From the IMG/VR virus record IMGVR_UViG_3300032294_001228, positions 54,685-118,684 of that record: a stretch of 64,000 bases of DNA. The stretch is one strand, 5' to 3'. The notes under the pieces are model-generated. The model worked only from the letters and a program-made list of their open reading frames with translations, searched no databases and had not been told where the DNA came from. Both the position numbers and the translations under genes were made by a program. The stretch comes from a virus. Position 1 is the stretch's first letter. The number at the start of each line of letters is the position of its first letter. This document shows positions 33,462 through 42,068 of the stretch, one piece after another.

Positions 33462-33833
33462 ATGACAAATACTAACGAATTTTGGGGTTATCATCTAATA
33501 CTTGACTGTCGTGCTTGCCACGTGCCTAGCATACAGAGCAGAGACAACGTATATAATTGGATTAAACATCTGGTTAAAGCGATAGACATGGAGCCAATCG
33601 GTGAACCCCGCATCGAATATACCGCCGCAGAATTTCCTGATAAAGCAGGCTTCACAGCTATACAGGTTATCGTAACATCCAGCATCGTAGCACATTTTAT
33701 AGACTCAACAGGTGATGTTTATATCGATGTGTTTAGCTGTAAAGAGTTCGATAATGCCACTGTAATAGCCAGTATCAAAGATGCATTTATGCCTCAACGC
33801 ATACGCACTAACTATTTGACCCGCCAAGCATAA
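33462..33833 (+). CDS. S-adenosylmethionine decarboxylase-like protein
   Basis: 123 aa from the ATG at 33462; an upstream in-frame ATG would overlap the nuclease. 'WGYHLILDCRACHV' (about 8-20) and 'IVTSSIVAHFID..GDVYIDVFSCKEFD' (about 70-97) align by eye with SpeH-type AdoMetDC: pyruvoyl-forming Ser at 73 or 74, His at 78, and Cys at 93. The usual Glu before the Ser is replaced by Thr. Such speD-like genes are frequent in cyanophages and make polyamines that can condense DNA. Catalytic status needs checking. Confidence 0.6.
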   Translation: MTNTNEFWGYHLILDCRACHVPSIQSRDNVYNWIKHLVKAIDMEPIGEPRIEYTAAEFPDKAGFTAIQVIVTSSIVAHFIDSTGDVYIDVFSCKEFDNATVIASIKDAFMPQRIRTNYLTRQA

Positions 33834-33845
33834 AAAGCGTATAAT
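33816..33845 (+). promoter_or_regulatory. Sigma70-like promoter before the head-protein block
   Basis: TTGACC (33816-33821), 18-nt spacer, TATAAT (33840-33845). A late box follows at 33855-33862, so the block may be read from two promoter types. Confidence 0.45.
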
Positions 33846-33854
33846 AGTATTTGC

Positions 33855-33862
33855 GATAAATA
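33855..33862 (+). promoter_or_regulatory. Late promoter box GATAAATA, leaderless
   Basis: Ends 6 nt before the ATG at 33869, so transcripts should start at the codon. Opens the main head-protein block. Confidence 0.55.
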
Positions 33863-33868
33863 CTAGAT

Positions 33869-34402
33869 ATGCGATCAAACGAACTAATCAGAGCTACAGA
33901 GAACACTAAAATCTACCTAGACATGGATGGTGTTCTTGCAGACTTTTTTGCAGAATATGCCAAATTAGCAGGTGTAAAAAACTACAGAGATATTCCACCA
34001 GCCAGTGCGGACCCTACACTTAATAAGATGGTAGGCACAGATTTTTTCAGCAGATTACCAAAATTCCCCACAGCAGACAGCCTAGTAAAACTAGTATTAA
34101 AATACGTGAAATCATATGGTATATGCTCTAGTCCTTTGCGTGGTGATTTTAAAAATAGCGAACAACATAAACGTATCTGGATTAAAAATCATCTACATCC
34201 GCAACCCGCAGAAATCATCATTACCAGTCAAAAAGAACAACACGCTGTTAATGCAGATGGTAGCCCTAATATATTGATAGATGATCGCGGTGTAAATATC
34301 GTGGCTTGGCGTGCCCGAGGCGGTATTGGTATCAAGTATCAGGCCGATGAAGACAGTTTAGATGTAGTGGCACGAGGATTAGCACATGCTTTCGGACGTT
34401 AA
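33869..34402 (+). CDS. HAD-type 5'(3')-nucleotidase-like protein, candidate packaged protein
   Basis: 177 aa. 'IYLDMDGVLADFFAEY' (about 14-29) is the HAD motif I (DxDGV), 'CSSPLRGD' motif II with Ser/Thr near 88, and 'ILIDDRGVN' motif IV (about 131-139). Closest to NT5C-type nucleotidases. N-terminus 'MRSNELIRATENTK' looks like the head-targeting style but lacks a clean [L/I]xE, so packaging is uncertain. First gene of the block after the late promoter. Confidence 0.75.
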   Translation: MRSNELIRATENTKIYLDMDGVLADFFAEYAKLAGVKNYRDIPPASADPTLNKMVGTDFFSRLPKFPTADSLVKLVLKYVKSYGICSSPLRGDFKNSEQHKRIWIKNHLHPQPAEIIITSQKEQHAVNADGSPNILIDDRGVNIVAWRARGGIGIKYQADEDSLDVVARGLAHAFGR

Positions 34403-35138
34403 TTTATTTGAAGGTGGTAACGTTTTCAAGGATGCTAAAGGACAACCTTTAACTTCTCGTATCTCTCGTGAAAATGTAGTTGCTACTGTGCAATGGTTAG
34501 AACAATTAACTGGACTTAACCTACAAGATAATATGCTAGGGTCAACAGGTCGTGCTGAGACCTCAGGTGATTTGGATCTAGGGGTTGACAGTACCAAAGT
34601 TTCAAAAGATGTATTAATCAAGCAATTATTAAAACGTGGTATTAAAGCCGACGACATTAAAAAATCAGGTGATGCTGTACATGTTAAAACTCCTATCCTA
34701 GGTGATGCTAATAACGGTTTCGTACAGACAGATTTCATGTTCAGCGATAATCCCACACTACAAAGTTTTAGTCTAATGGGTGGTGCAGAAGGTAGCCAGT
34801 TTAAAGGATTACATCGTGCCATACTAATGGCTAGTATTGCCAAAGCACAGAACATGAAATGGTCACCAAAGTTTGGATTAGTTGATCGCGGCACAGATGA
34901 AGTCATCACAGCAGATCCAAAAGAGATCGCAGTGAAATTACTAGGTCAGGGTAATACCCCAAAGGATCTAACATCAGTGGAAACTATCATCAAAGCCATC
35001 AAGGATCGACCAGACTTTGAGCAATTAGTAGCAGATGCCAAAGAAAATTTCGGCCGTGACAATCTAGTATTACCAGAAAGCAGGCCTTTGCCAGGTACGG
35101 GTGCTTGGTTCCGTGCTTGGAAGAATAGGAGCATATAA
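34386..35138 (+). CDS. Nucleotidyltransferase-fold protein 1, candidate packaged protein
   Basis: 250 aa, overlaps its neighbour by 17 nt. 'LGSTGRAETSGDLDLGVD' (about 55-72) is the pol-beta GS..DLD motif and 'FVQTDFMF' supplies the third Asp (about 114). N-terminus 'MLSDVNLFEGGN' has LFE at 7-9, a T4 gp21-like site. No C-terminal regulatory or toxin-antitoxin pairing is seen nearby. The target (tRNA, nucleotide or protein) is unknown. A second protein of the same fold lies two genes on. Confidence 0.72.
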   Translation: MLSDVNLFEGGNVFKDAKGQPLTSRISRENVVATVQWLEQLTGLNLQDNMLGSTGRAETSGDLDLGVDSTKVSKDVLIKQLLKRGIKADDIKKSGDAVHVKTPILGDANNGFVQTDFMFSDNPTLQSFSLMGGAEGSQFKGLHRAILMASIAKAQNMKWSPKFGLVDRGTDEVITADPKEIAVKLLGQGNTPKDLTSVETIIKAIKDRPDFEQLVADAKENFGRDNLVLPESRPLPGTGAWFRAWKNRSI

Positions 35139-35683
35139 TGAGAGCTAAAGATTTCATAAACAAAATTGTAGAAGCAAATTTACCACAGGCTAGGGTACCT
35201 CAGAGTAAACAACCTAAACTTAAATTATCTCCGTTAATAAAAGGATTAGTTTATCATTGGTTTTTAATATATGATGGTGCACATAATTCTACTGAGCCAG
35301 AAATAGTTGCCGATCGTGCAGGATATCTACAAGATTTAAATAAAATAACTAAAGTATTAACACAGCAAGGATTTACTATACAATGGGTTGATAATCTACC
35401 AGATCTAGGAGATGGTGGAGGCGGTGAGGGAGTTTATCTCACACACGTTGCTAGTAAGCAAAGCATGGCCATTGATCAATATGATATAGAACAAGATTTT
35501 GAGAAATTTGCAGGTCCAGCGGCTAAAGCTATCTTTGGTACTCTAGAAGAAGCGACTAAAGACGCCTGCTACCATAAAGTTAAAAGCCGCTATAAAGTTT
35601 GGCCCAGTGCTTACGCAAGTGGTGCATTAGTAAGATGTCGAAAAGTAGGTGCTAAGAATTGGGGTAATAAGAGCAAAAAATGA
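35138..35683 (+). CDS. Candidate packaged protein with C-terminal VWPSAYASGAL basic module
   Basis: 181 aa, one-base overlap with the previous gene. 'MRAKDFINKIVEAN' has IVE at 10-12. Residues 30-140 form a small alpha/beta domain. The last 45 residues, 'CYHKVKSRYKVWPSAYASG' plus a basic Cys-containing tail, match a short module I recall as recurring at the ends of many phage and some giant-virus proteins. Function unknown; the basic Cys-rich end could bind nucleic acid. Confidence 0.6.
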   Translation: MRAKDFINKIVEANLPQARVPQSKQPKLKLSPLIKGLVYHWFLIYDGAHNSTEPEIVADRAGYLQDLNKITKVLTQQGFTIQWVDNLPDLGDGGGGEGVYLTHVASKQSMAIDQYDIEQDFEKFAGPAAKAIFGTLEEATKDACYHKVKSRYKVWPSAYASGALVRCRKVGAKNWGNKSKK

Positions 35684-36411
35684 AATCGATTGAATTTATC
35701 ATTGAACGCTGTTGGAAAGGCTACAAGCAGGTGGGTGGCAAGAAAAAAGGTGGCCGCATGGTTCCTAACTGCGTGCCTGTAGAAGAGTCACGTCGCGACC
35801 CTACAGAATTGTTCAAACCCGAAGACAGCGAGTTAGATGATCTGCATCACAAATACATAGCCACTTGGACTATGTTAGATCATCACATATTGGAAAAGAC
35901 CTATGCGTTCGCAGACGATGATACTGCTGAACAGTTCATTGACATGGTAAACGAATTTAGTGAAGTCATGGATCACAATGCGGTAATCACGCAGGACAAT
36001 GCAGAAGTCAAACTACAGATCACTACCAATGATGTCAAAGGCCTAACCATACTAGATTTTGAATTTGCCTTGCGTGCAGATGATGCGGCTGACACACTAG
36101 ATGGTCAATCTCAAGGTCATCCAACAAACGCTGTGAACGAAAATCTACGTGACTGGTTTGGTAAAGGCAAGCAAGGTGGTGCAGGTGGTGGAGGTTGGGA
36201 CAGATATAATACCAAAGGTGAACGCATAGGCAAGTGTGGAGATCGTAAGCCAGGTGAAGGTAAACCTAAATGCCTAAGCAAGAGCAAAGCCGCGGCACTC
36301 CGAGCTAAAGGTGGTAAGAAAGCTATCGCAGCTGCCGTAAGACGTAAACGTAGTAAAGATACAAATCCTGAACGCAAAGGTCCAGCCATAAACGTGAGCA
36401 ATAAGATATGA
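35680..36411 (+). CDS. Candidate packaged protein with basic Cys modules at both ends
   Basis: 243 aa. 'MKSIEFIIERCWKGY' (IIE at 7-9) leads into 'CWKGYKQVGGKKKGGRMVPNC', a basic Cys..Cys module. The middle (about 55-140) is acidic alpha/beta. The end is a strongly basic, Gly/Lys-rich tail with 'CGDRKPGEGKPKC' and 'KGGKKAIAAAVRRKRS'. The charge layout suggests binding to packaged DNA. ATGA overlaps both sides. Confidence 0.62.
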   Translation: MKSIEFIIERCWKGYKQVGGKKKGGRMVPNCVPVEESRRDPTELFKPEDSELDDLHHKYIATWTMLDHHILEKTYAFADDDTAEQFIDMVNEFSEVMDHNAVITQDNAEVKLQITTNDVKGLTILDFEFALRADDAADTLDGQSQGHPTNAVNENLRDWFGKGKQGGAGGGGWDRYNTKGERIGKCGDRKPGEGKPKCLSKSKAAALRAKGGKKAIAAAVRRKRSKDTNPERKGPAINVSNKI

Positions 36412-37823
36412 GAGCTAGAGACCTAACTAAAGGCAACATAGCCTATCACGATGAGCTGAATCCCCAAGTATGGAATGGTCGCGACTTACGAGTCGATGTC
36501 CGCTATAAACTATTAGAGATAGCCAAACGTTTCATTGAATATCTAGAAGTTCCCAACTTTAAATTAGAAGATGTGATCTTACGTGGTAGCTTAGTAAATT
36601 ATAACTATACTGCCTATAGTGACTTTGACTTACACATCGTCACAGACTTTAGTACACTAGACTGCGACATCACAGAAGCATTCTACATGGCTAAGAAACG
36701 TATATGGAACGATGAGCATGATATCACTATCAAAGGTCATGAAGTAGAATTATATGTAGAAAACAAGGATGCTAAGAATGTATCAGAAGGTACCTACAGC
36801 GTGTTAGATGCTCGATGGTTACGGACTCCAAAATATCAACAGCCAGATATTGACGATCGTGCTGTTAACGCTAAAGCTCGCGATCTAATGACCCAGATAA
36901 ATCGTGCTATTAAGTCTGGCAGTGTAGAAGATATCACACGCTTACAAGACAAGATCAAAACCCTGCGTCAAGGTGGATTAAATCGTGCTGGTGAGTTCTC
37001 AACAGAGAATCTAGCGTTTAAGATCATACGTAACAAAGGTTATCTAGATCGCTTGTACAAAAACAAAAACTCTAAATTTGATCAAGAACTAAGTTTAGAT
37101 GAAGATATAAAAACAAATACACTCATGGCGGCATTGATAGCAGCATTGAGCGGTACGCCAGCACAGGCAGACTATTACTGTAATCCAGAAACCACACAGG
37201 CACATCCTAATCAATCACAAAATGCTATAACAATAATGAGAGGAATCAACAACGTTAAAAATCTAGAACGTGCTGGTATGCATATAGAAGCTGTTGGTGA
37301 AGCGGCCAAACTATTTAAAAATATCAGCAAGATGCCTAACAAAGATTGTGTTGCACCTATAGTAAAAGATCAACTACCACCACTACAAGATTCTGTAAAT
37401 GAACGCAAGAAATCTAAAAAGAAACGATCAAAGCGTAGATATCCTGCGGGTGGATATTATGGATACTATTGGGGCGGACATAATGATAGCTCAGACAGTG
37501 CTGGTGATGCTGGAGGTGGTGGAGATGGCGGCGGCGAAAGCATGTACGAAAGCCAAGCGAGATTAGATCCTGAAGTAGAAGAATTCCTAGATGGATTAAC
37601 TCCAGATGATGTCGGCTATGATCTAGTAGGTGATTACATTGTCCACTATGAAGGATTTACTGATCAATGCCAAGACTCTGAAGAATATCAAAATGATCCA
37701 GAAGCAGTATTCAATGATGTATGGGGTGATTTTAAGCGTCGCATGGGTGACAAAGATCCCGTTAATTATGGCATAGTTGGCGAGCATGACTATCCTATTG
37801 TCTATAGTGTGTTTAGAAAATGA
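36408..37823 (+). CDS. Nucleotidyltransferase-fold protein 2 with internal signal-peptide-like segment
   Basis: 471 aa. NTase motif 'RGSLVNYNYTAYSDFDLHIV' (about 64-83; GS plus DFD) and third acid in 'VELYVE' (about 110-115). At about 243-261 a hydrophobic stretch 'TLMAALIAALSGTPAQADYY' looks like a signal peptide with an AQA cleavage site, followed by a domain with several Cys, then a Lys-rich and Gly-rich linker ('KKSKKKRSKRR', 'GGGGDGGGES') and an acidic C-terminal domain. N-terminus 'MRARDLTKG' lacks [L/I]xE. A fusion or two-step processed protein is likely. Confidence 0.65.
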   Translation: MRARDLTKGNIAYHDELNPQVWNGRDLRVDVRYKLLEIAKRFIEYLEVPNFKLEDVILRGSLVNYNYTAYSDFDLHIVTDFSTLDCDITEAFYMAKKRIWNDEHDITIKGHEVELYVENKDAKNVSEGTYSVLDARWLRTPKYQQPDIDDRAVNAKARDLMTQINRAIKSGSVEDITRLQDKIKTLRQGGLNRAGEFSTENLAFKIIRNKGYLDRLYKNKNSKFDQELSLDEDIKTNTLMAALIAALSGTPAQADYYCNPETTQAHPNQSQNAITIMRGINNVKNLERAGMHIEAVGEAAKLFKNISKMPNKDCVAPIVKDQLPPLQDSVNERKKSKKKRSKRRYPAGGYYGYYWGGHNDSSDSAGDAGGGGDGGGESMYESQARLDPEVEEFLDGLTPDDVGYDLVGDYIVHYEGFTDQCQDSEEYQNDPEAVFNDVWGDFKRRMGDKDPVNYGIVGEHDYPIVYSVFRK

Positions 37824-39121
37824 GAGCACGTCAGTTTATATTAGAATACAATCAACAGGCCACAGCACAACGCTTTGGTGATAAACTCTTACAGGCTGCT
37901 GTAAAAGATCCTAGTCCAGAGATTTATAACATCTATTCTTTATTAAACGATCGCAAAGAGTTCAAAGATTTTAACTTAGATCCAAATACTAAAACCAATA
38001 TCCTAATCTCAATCATGCAGGCCATTGAAGGTGCAGATCCAACTAAGAACAAAGAATACACAGTGTTCCTGGCTAAGATGTATGCCCAGGGTGGATGGGG
38101 TGCTCGTATCGAAGACTTAGAAAGTAAAGTCAAACCAGCATTAGAAAAATTCCACTTATTAAAACTTAAGAAGAAAATACCAGCACCACGTAACGATATC
38201 ATGCGTTACAGTGACCTAGCAGACTTTGTAGCGGTAATAGATGAATATCCAGATCCAGAAGAAAAGAAACAAGTAGACAAAGGCACTGCCAAAACAGTAT
38301 TTGAAAATGATGCTGTGCGCATAGTCGTTCCAGAAGATCAAAATGCCGCTTGCTATTATGGTCAAGGCACACGTTGGTGTACAGCCGCTAAGACCAGCAC
38401 CAATTACTTTAATCATTACAGCAAAGAAGGCAACTTATATATACTTCTACCTAAACAACCCAAGCACGATGGTGAGAAATATCAACTGCACTTCCCTAGT
38501 GAACAGTTCATGGATGAAAATGACTATGGTGTTGAAAATATAGTCAACTTATTAGAACACCGCTTTGGCAATTTAGTGCCATGGTTCCAAGAACACGAGC
38601 CAGCTATACGTGAGTGGGTTATGTTTGCCCGTGATGAAGATTTAAAAGAGCCCTTGATGCAGATTGGCGAAATCGTCATGGAACATGTTTGGGAAATGAT
38701 CAATGATTGGGAAATAAACGATGACTACTGGTATGAGCATCTACGCAAAGAAGGCTATGTATATCCAGAAGGACATGAAGAAGAAGGCATGATTGACTGG
38801 GACAAGGCTGCAGAGGATGACGTCGATTATCTCAACTGGAACTATGATGCCAATGATTGGTTTCTCGCAGCCAAAGAAGCTGTTGAACTAAGTCCAACTC
38901 AGGCACGTCGTGGTGCAGAAGAGGGCTACGAAGAAGAAGGTGAAATAATCACCATGGGTGAACTGGAATTAATACCGGCCTACAATGTTCGCCAGGCATT
39001 CCTCCGCAGCCGTGATGGTGATGGTGGATTAGAAGAGTGGATACACAAACGTATCGTCATGCAGAAAGATGGTGACAAGTGGGTGGCTAAATTTTATACT
39101 CCACCTAAGAAAACGACATAA
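37820..39121 (+). CDS. Candidate packaged protein with GTRWCTA motif
   Basis: 433 aa, 'MRARQFILEYNQ' (ILE at 7-9). A central motif 'YGQGTRWCTAAKTSTNYFNHYSKEGNLYILLP' (about 175-206), with invariant-looking Cys and His, resembles a domain I recall from many uncharacterised phage proteins ('GT.WCTA...F..Y...G.LY'). The C-terminal half is acidic with Trp/Asp/Glu-rich runs. The Cys and His could be catalytic or structural. No known enzyme class. Confidence 0.6.
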   Translation: MRARQFILEYNQQATAQRFGDKLLQAAVKDPSPEIYNIYSLLNDRKEFKDFNLDPNTKTNILISIMQAIEGADPTKNKEYTVFLAKMYAQGGWGARIEDLESKVKPALEKFHLLKLKKKIPAPRNDIMRYSDLADFVAVIDEYPDPEEKKQVDKGTAKTVFENDAVRIVVPEDQNAACYYGQGTRWCTAAKTSTNYFNHYSKEGNLYILLPKQPKHDGEKYQLHFPSEQFMDENDYGVENIVNLLEHRFGNLVPWFQEHEPAIREWVMFARDEDLKEPLMQIGEIVMEHVWEMINDWEINDDYWYEHLRKEGYVYPEGHEEEGMIDWDKAAEDDVDYLNWNYDANDWFLAAKEAVELSPTQARRGAEEGYEEEGEIITMGELELIPAYNVRQAFLRSRDGDGGLEEWIHKRIVMQKDGDKWVAKFYTPPKKTT

Positions 39122-39191
39122 CCCAGGACCGTTTGGTGTTATGAGGCGGCTGCTGCCTTGGAGGGATGCCTAGAGTGAGCAAAGAAAAATT
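39122..39191 (+). other. GC-rich intergenic gap
   Basis: 70 bases with locally higher GC ('GGCGGCTGCTGCCTTGGAGG') than the AT-rich surroundings. No tRNA, terminator, or gene is recognised; it ends in 'GAGTGAGCAAAGAAAAATT' before the next ATG. The composition suggests a foreign or structural RNA remnant, but nothing can be assigned. Confidence 0.3.
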
Positions 39192-39767
39192 ATGCTAACA
39201 TTAGAACTATTTGAAGACAGTCCAGATACCCCCGCAGGTAGCCGTACCAAAGATCTCAACCTTGGTAAGCTATGGTTGCTGACAGAATTAAAGCGTTTGG
39301 GCATGGATGAATTTGACACTGTGTATGTCTTGGGCAGTTGGTATGGTAGCATGGGTCCTTACTTGTTAGACAAACATATACGATTCCGTACAGCATATTT
39401 GATAGACGTCGCAGCAAAAAACACTGAATGGGTCCAGCAGATGGTTAAGAAATTAGGCATCAATGATCGCATCATTCCAGTGACTCAGGACTGCAATACC
39501 ACGGACTACAAAGGTCGTCGTATATTAGTGATCAATACCAGCTGTAATGATGTAGCTAATCAAGGATGGTTTGATCATATCCCAGCTGGCACAGTAGTAG
39601 CACTAGAAGGCCGTGATAATCAGCCCGATAATCCCACTAATACTACACAGTATCTCGACAAGTTTCATGCAGAATATCCATTAGAAGAGACCTATGTGCT
39701 AGATCAGATCCAGCTCAAGGGCTATGACGACAGTTACAATAGATTCCTCAAGATAGGTACAAAATAA
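39192..39767 (+). CDS. Methyltransferase-like Rossmann protein, candidate packaged protein
   Basis: 191 aa, 'MLTLELFEDSPD' (LFE at 6-8). 'VYVLGSWYGSMGPYLL' (about 44-59) sits where a SAM-binding motif I would be, followed by 'AYLIDVAAKNTEWVQQMVKKLG', which fits strand 2 and helix. It lacks a clear catalytic motif IV. Similar phage proteins are annotated as methyltransferase-like. Delivered with the genome it could act on host DNA, RNA or protein; this is inferred only. Confidence 0.6.
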   Translation: MLTLELFEDSPDTPAGSRTKDLNLGKLWLLTELKRLGMDEFDTVYVLGSWYGSMGPYLLDKHIRFRTAYLIDVAAKNTEWVQQMVKKLGINDRIIPVTQDCNTTDYKGRRILVINTSCNDVANQGWFDHIPAGTVVALEGRDNQPDNPTNTTQYLDKFHAEYPLEETYVLDQIQLKGYDDSYNRFLKIGTK

Positions 39768-39770
39768 ATA
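39763..39770 (+). promoter_or_regulatory. Late promoter box AATAAATA, leaderless
   Basis: Ends 6 nt before the ATG at 39777 in the pattern ATAAATACATAATATG, shared with the gene at 42069. Confidence 0.5.
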
Positions 39771-39776
39771 CATAAT

Positions 39777-42059
39777 ATGCGTTATGATCAGTTCAAAATT
39801 AACCTACTAGAAGCTATCTTAGATGAAGCGGAAATGTCGCCTAAAGCGTTCCAAGAGTTCCTAAATAGTCCTTTAGTTACGGGTATGAAGATGGGTTTTG
39901 AACTAGAAGCAGTGATACATAATGTGCGTGAATACGGCGATGACAGTGAAAATGACTACAGCTATGATGAACGTGTCTATGATATAGAAAATATCTTAGA
40001 GTTCTTCCGTGGTGGCGAAGATCCCAATGGTGATAACACTATCAATAAATTACGTAATGACTTATATGATGATTTCATGGAGTGGCAGGATGCTGAGTTT
40101 GATGACTACATGAGAACTGACGAAGCACAAACTAATTTAAAAGAACTTACTCGTGAAATACTTGATGATCGAGACTACGATGAACGTCAGATAAAACTAG
40201 CATTTACTCAAGCTGAAGAAGGTAAACCTAACGATGCCTACGTAGACGCCGAAATATCAGCGATGGAAAAAATGCGTGACGAATGGCAGGACGGTGATGG
40301 TGGTAGCTTTGAGAAATACTGCGATGTTATGGACATGAACTACATGAGTGATGTGCAGAACAAATACGAACACTATCTATATTGGCCTTATACCACCTAC
40401 AGTGACGAAGAATACTTGAACACAGAATATGTAGCAGATCAATTAAAATATGAAACAGGCATTGATGCCTATGCTAGTGACAGCTATCACGGTACTAGCC
40501 GTGCTCGTGCCCAAGAAAAAGGACAGTGGATTATCGAACCTGATTCCAGCATCTCAGCAGATGGAAGTGACGAAGGTGGCTTAGAGTTCGTCAGTCCAGC
40601 ATTAGATATCCCTGAAGCGATTAAACAGATGCAACAGGTCCTAGAGTTTATCCGTGAGTATGGGTATACTAATACATCAACTGGCCTACACATCAACATC
40701 TCAGTGCCAGACTACAATGTAGACAAATTAGACTATGTTAAACTAGCGATATTCCTTGGTGATAAGCACGTGCTAGAACAGTTTGATCGCCTGAGCAATC
40801 ACTATTGCGACGGTGCTTATAAGAAGATTGGTAATAAAGTACAACAGATGAAAGGTGATGAGCTCAAAGCTGTGATGAACAAGATGAAAGAAGGCCTAAC
40901 ATTGGCCGCAAGTAAGATCATACACACAGGCTATACTAGCAAATATACATCAATCAACACCAAAGAAGGCTATATCGAATTCCGCGGTCCGGGTGGTGAT
41001 TATCTAGATAAAGATCCACAAGAACTAGCCAATACAGCCTTGCGCATGGCTCTAGCCCTACGTATCGCTACAGATCCAGAGATGTATAAGAAAGAATATC
41101 AAAAACGCTTATACAAAGTCTTAACTGACTCTGGTGAGAAAGATGACCTAGTCAAGTTCAAAGACTACGTGGCCCGTTTCCAAACTGCTGATAAAGAAAC
41201 AAGAGGCTACATCATACAGACTATACAAGCAGAACGTGAAGCACGCAAGGCTAAGAAGAAAAAGCCAGAAGGTGAGTCACGTCCATACTGGATGGTACGC
41301 CGTCGTGGTGACACCAGTGGTGGCGGTATGGCAGTGTTTGCTGACACAGCGTTTGATGCTGTTAAAGAAGTTGCTAAGTCCTGGAATATGGATCCTATCT
41401 ACTTGGTAGCAACACCGATGGCAGATGAAAAGCCCGATGATAGCTCACAAGGCGGTGGAATAGCCACAGGTGGAGTTACAGTTGACGGCAATGCTACAGG
41501 TAATTATCAACTGGTAAACAGCAATCGCAGCGTAGATCGAAGATTAACTAATGTCGATAGAGATACAGCAGAGCGCACTGCACGTCATATGGAACAAGAA
41601 CTTGGGTTAGAAAGTGGTAGTATACACGTGATGAGAATAAACCGTGACAATCAAGCAACTACTGGTGCGGCTGGACATAATTGGCGCATCTATGATGTAA
41701 ACAATCCTGATCTATTCACTGTGGTGGCTGCGGATAGCCGCACCAATGCTGCGGATCGTTGGTCTTACGTGAATCCAGAACGTCCAGCTGACATGGTAGA
41801 TGCTGTTCCTGATGAAGGTGCTATGAAGTATGAATTTACCATAGCACAACAGGCATTTAATCCTGATTCGACAGGCGATGCAGATAGATTCATCTATCCA
41901 GCAGAGCTATATCGTCAGAGAACAGGACGTGAAATGCCCGTTCGCAGAGTATGGGCTACTAACAAAGAACAAGCTATCAGCAAAGCTCGCACATTCTTCC
42001 CAAGAGATTTTGACACTATCCCAGAAGAATGGATAAAGATCAACGTAGTAGGTATATAA
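39777..42059 (+). CDS. Amidoligase-domain protein, candidate packaged protein
   Basis: 760 aa. 'MRYDQFKINLLEAILDEAE' (LLE at 10-12). Motifs of the COOH-NH2 amidoligase family (Amidoligase_2): 'MGFELEAVI' near 39-47, 'GGLEFVSPAL' near 262-271, 'STGLHINISVP' near 299-309 and 'YIEFRGPGGDY' near 396-406. After a linker (about 480-500), a C-terminal part holds three short similar units, each with an aromatic-x-[VT] start and a helix ('YWMVRRRGDTSGGGMAVFADTAFDAVKEVAK', 'WRIYDVNNPDLFTVVAADSRTNAADRW', 'VRRVWATNKEQAISKARTFFP'). The enzyme would make amide bonds between a carboxylate and an amine. Confidence 0.65.
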   Translation: MRYDQFKINLLEAILDEAEMSPKAFQEFLNSPLVTGMKMGFELEAVIHNVREYGDDSENDYSYDERVYDIENILEFFRGGEDPNGDNTINKLRNDLYDDFMEWQDAEFDDYMRTDEAQTNLKELTREILDDRDYDERQIKLAFTQAEEGKPNDAYVDAEISAMEKMRDEWQDGDGGSFEKYCDVMDMNYMSDVQNKYEHYLYWPYTTYSDEEYLNTEYVADQLKYETGIDAYASDSYHGTSRARAQEKGQWIIEPDSSISADGSDEGGLEFVSPALDIPEAIKQMQQVLEFIREYGYTNTSTGLHINISVPDYNVDKLDYVKLAIFLGDKHVLEQFDRLSNHYCDGAYKKIGNKVQQMKGDELKAVMNKMKEGLTLAASKIIHTGYTSKYTSINTKEGYIEFRGPGGDYLDKDPQELANTALRMALALRIATDPEMYKKEYQKRLYKVLTDSGEKDDLVKFKDYVARFQTADKETRGYIIQTIQAEREARKAKKKKPEGESRPYWMVRRRGDTSGGGMAVFADTAFDAVKEVAKSWNMDPIYLVATPMADEKPDDSSQGGGIATGGVTVDGNATGNYQLVNSNRSVDRRLTNVDRDTAERTARHMEQELGLESGSIHVMRINRDNQATTGAAGHNWRIYDVNNPDLFTVVAADSRTNAADRWSYVNPERPADMVDAVPDEGAMKYEFTIAQQAFNPDSTGDADRFIYPAELYRQRTGREMPVRRVWATNKEQAISKARTFFPRDFDTIPEEWIKINVVGI

Positions 42060-42062
42060 ATA
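42055..42062 (+). promoter_or_regulatory. Late promoter box TATAAATA, leaderless
   Basis: Exact late box ending 6 nt before the ATG at 42069; it overlaps the stop codon of the amidoligase gene. Confidence 0.6.
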
Positions 42063-42068
42063 CATAAT

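Noticed and set aside
34379-34909. 176-aa minus-strand ORF over the nucleotidyltransferase gene
   Set aside because: Shadow of a gene with intact NTase motifs; composition rich in Ser/Leu/Cys typical of antisense frames.
36117-36401. Minus-strand ORF with Leu/Pro/Arg-rich sequence
   Set aside because: Antisense of a basic Lys/Gly-rich tail.
39122-39191. tRNA in the GC-rich gap
   Set aside because: No acceptor stem, TpsiC arm or anticodon arm can be folded; no tRNA genes were seen anywhere in the window.
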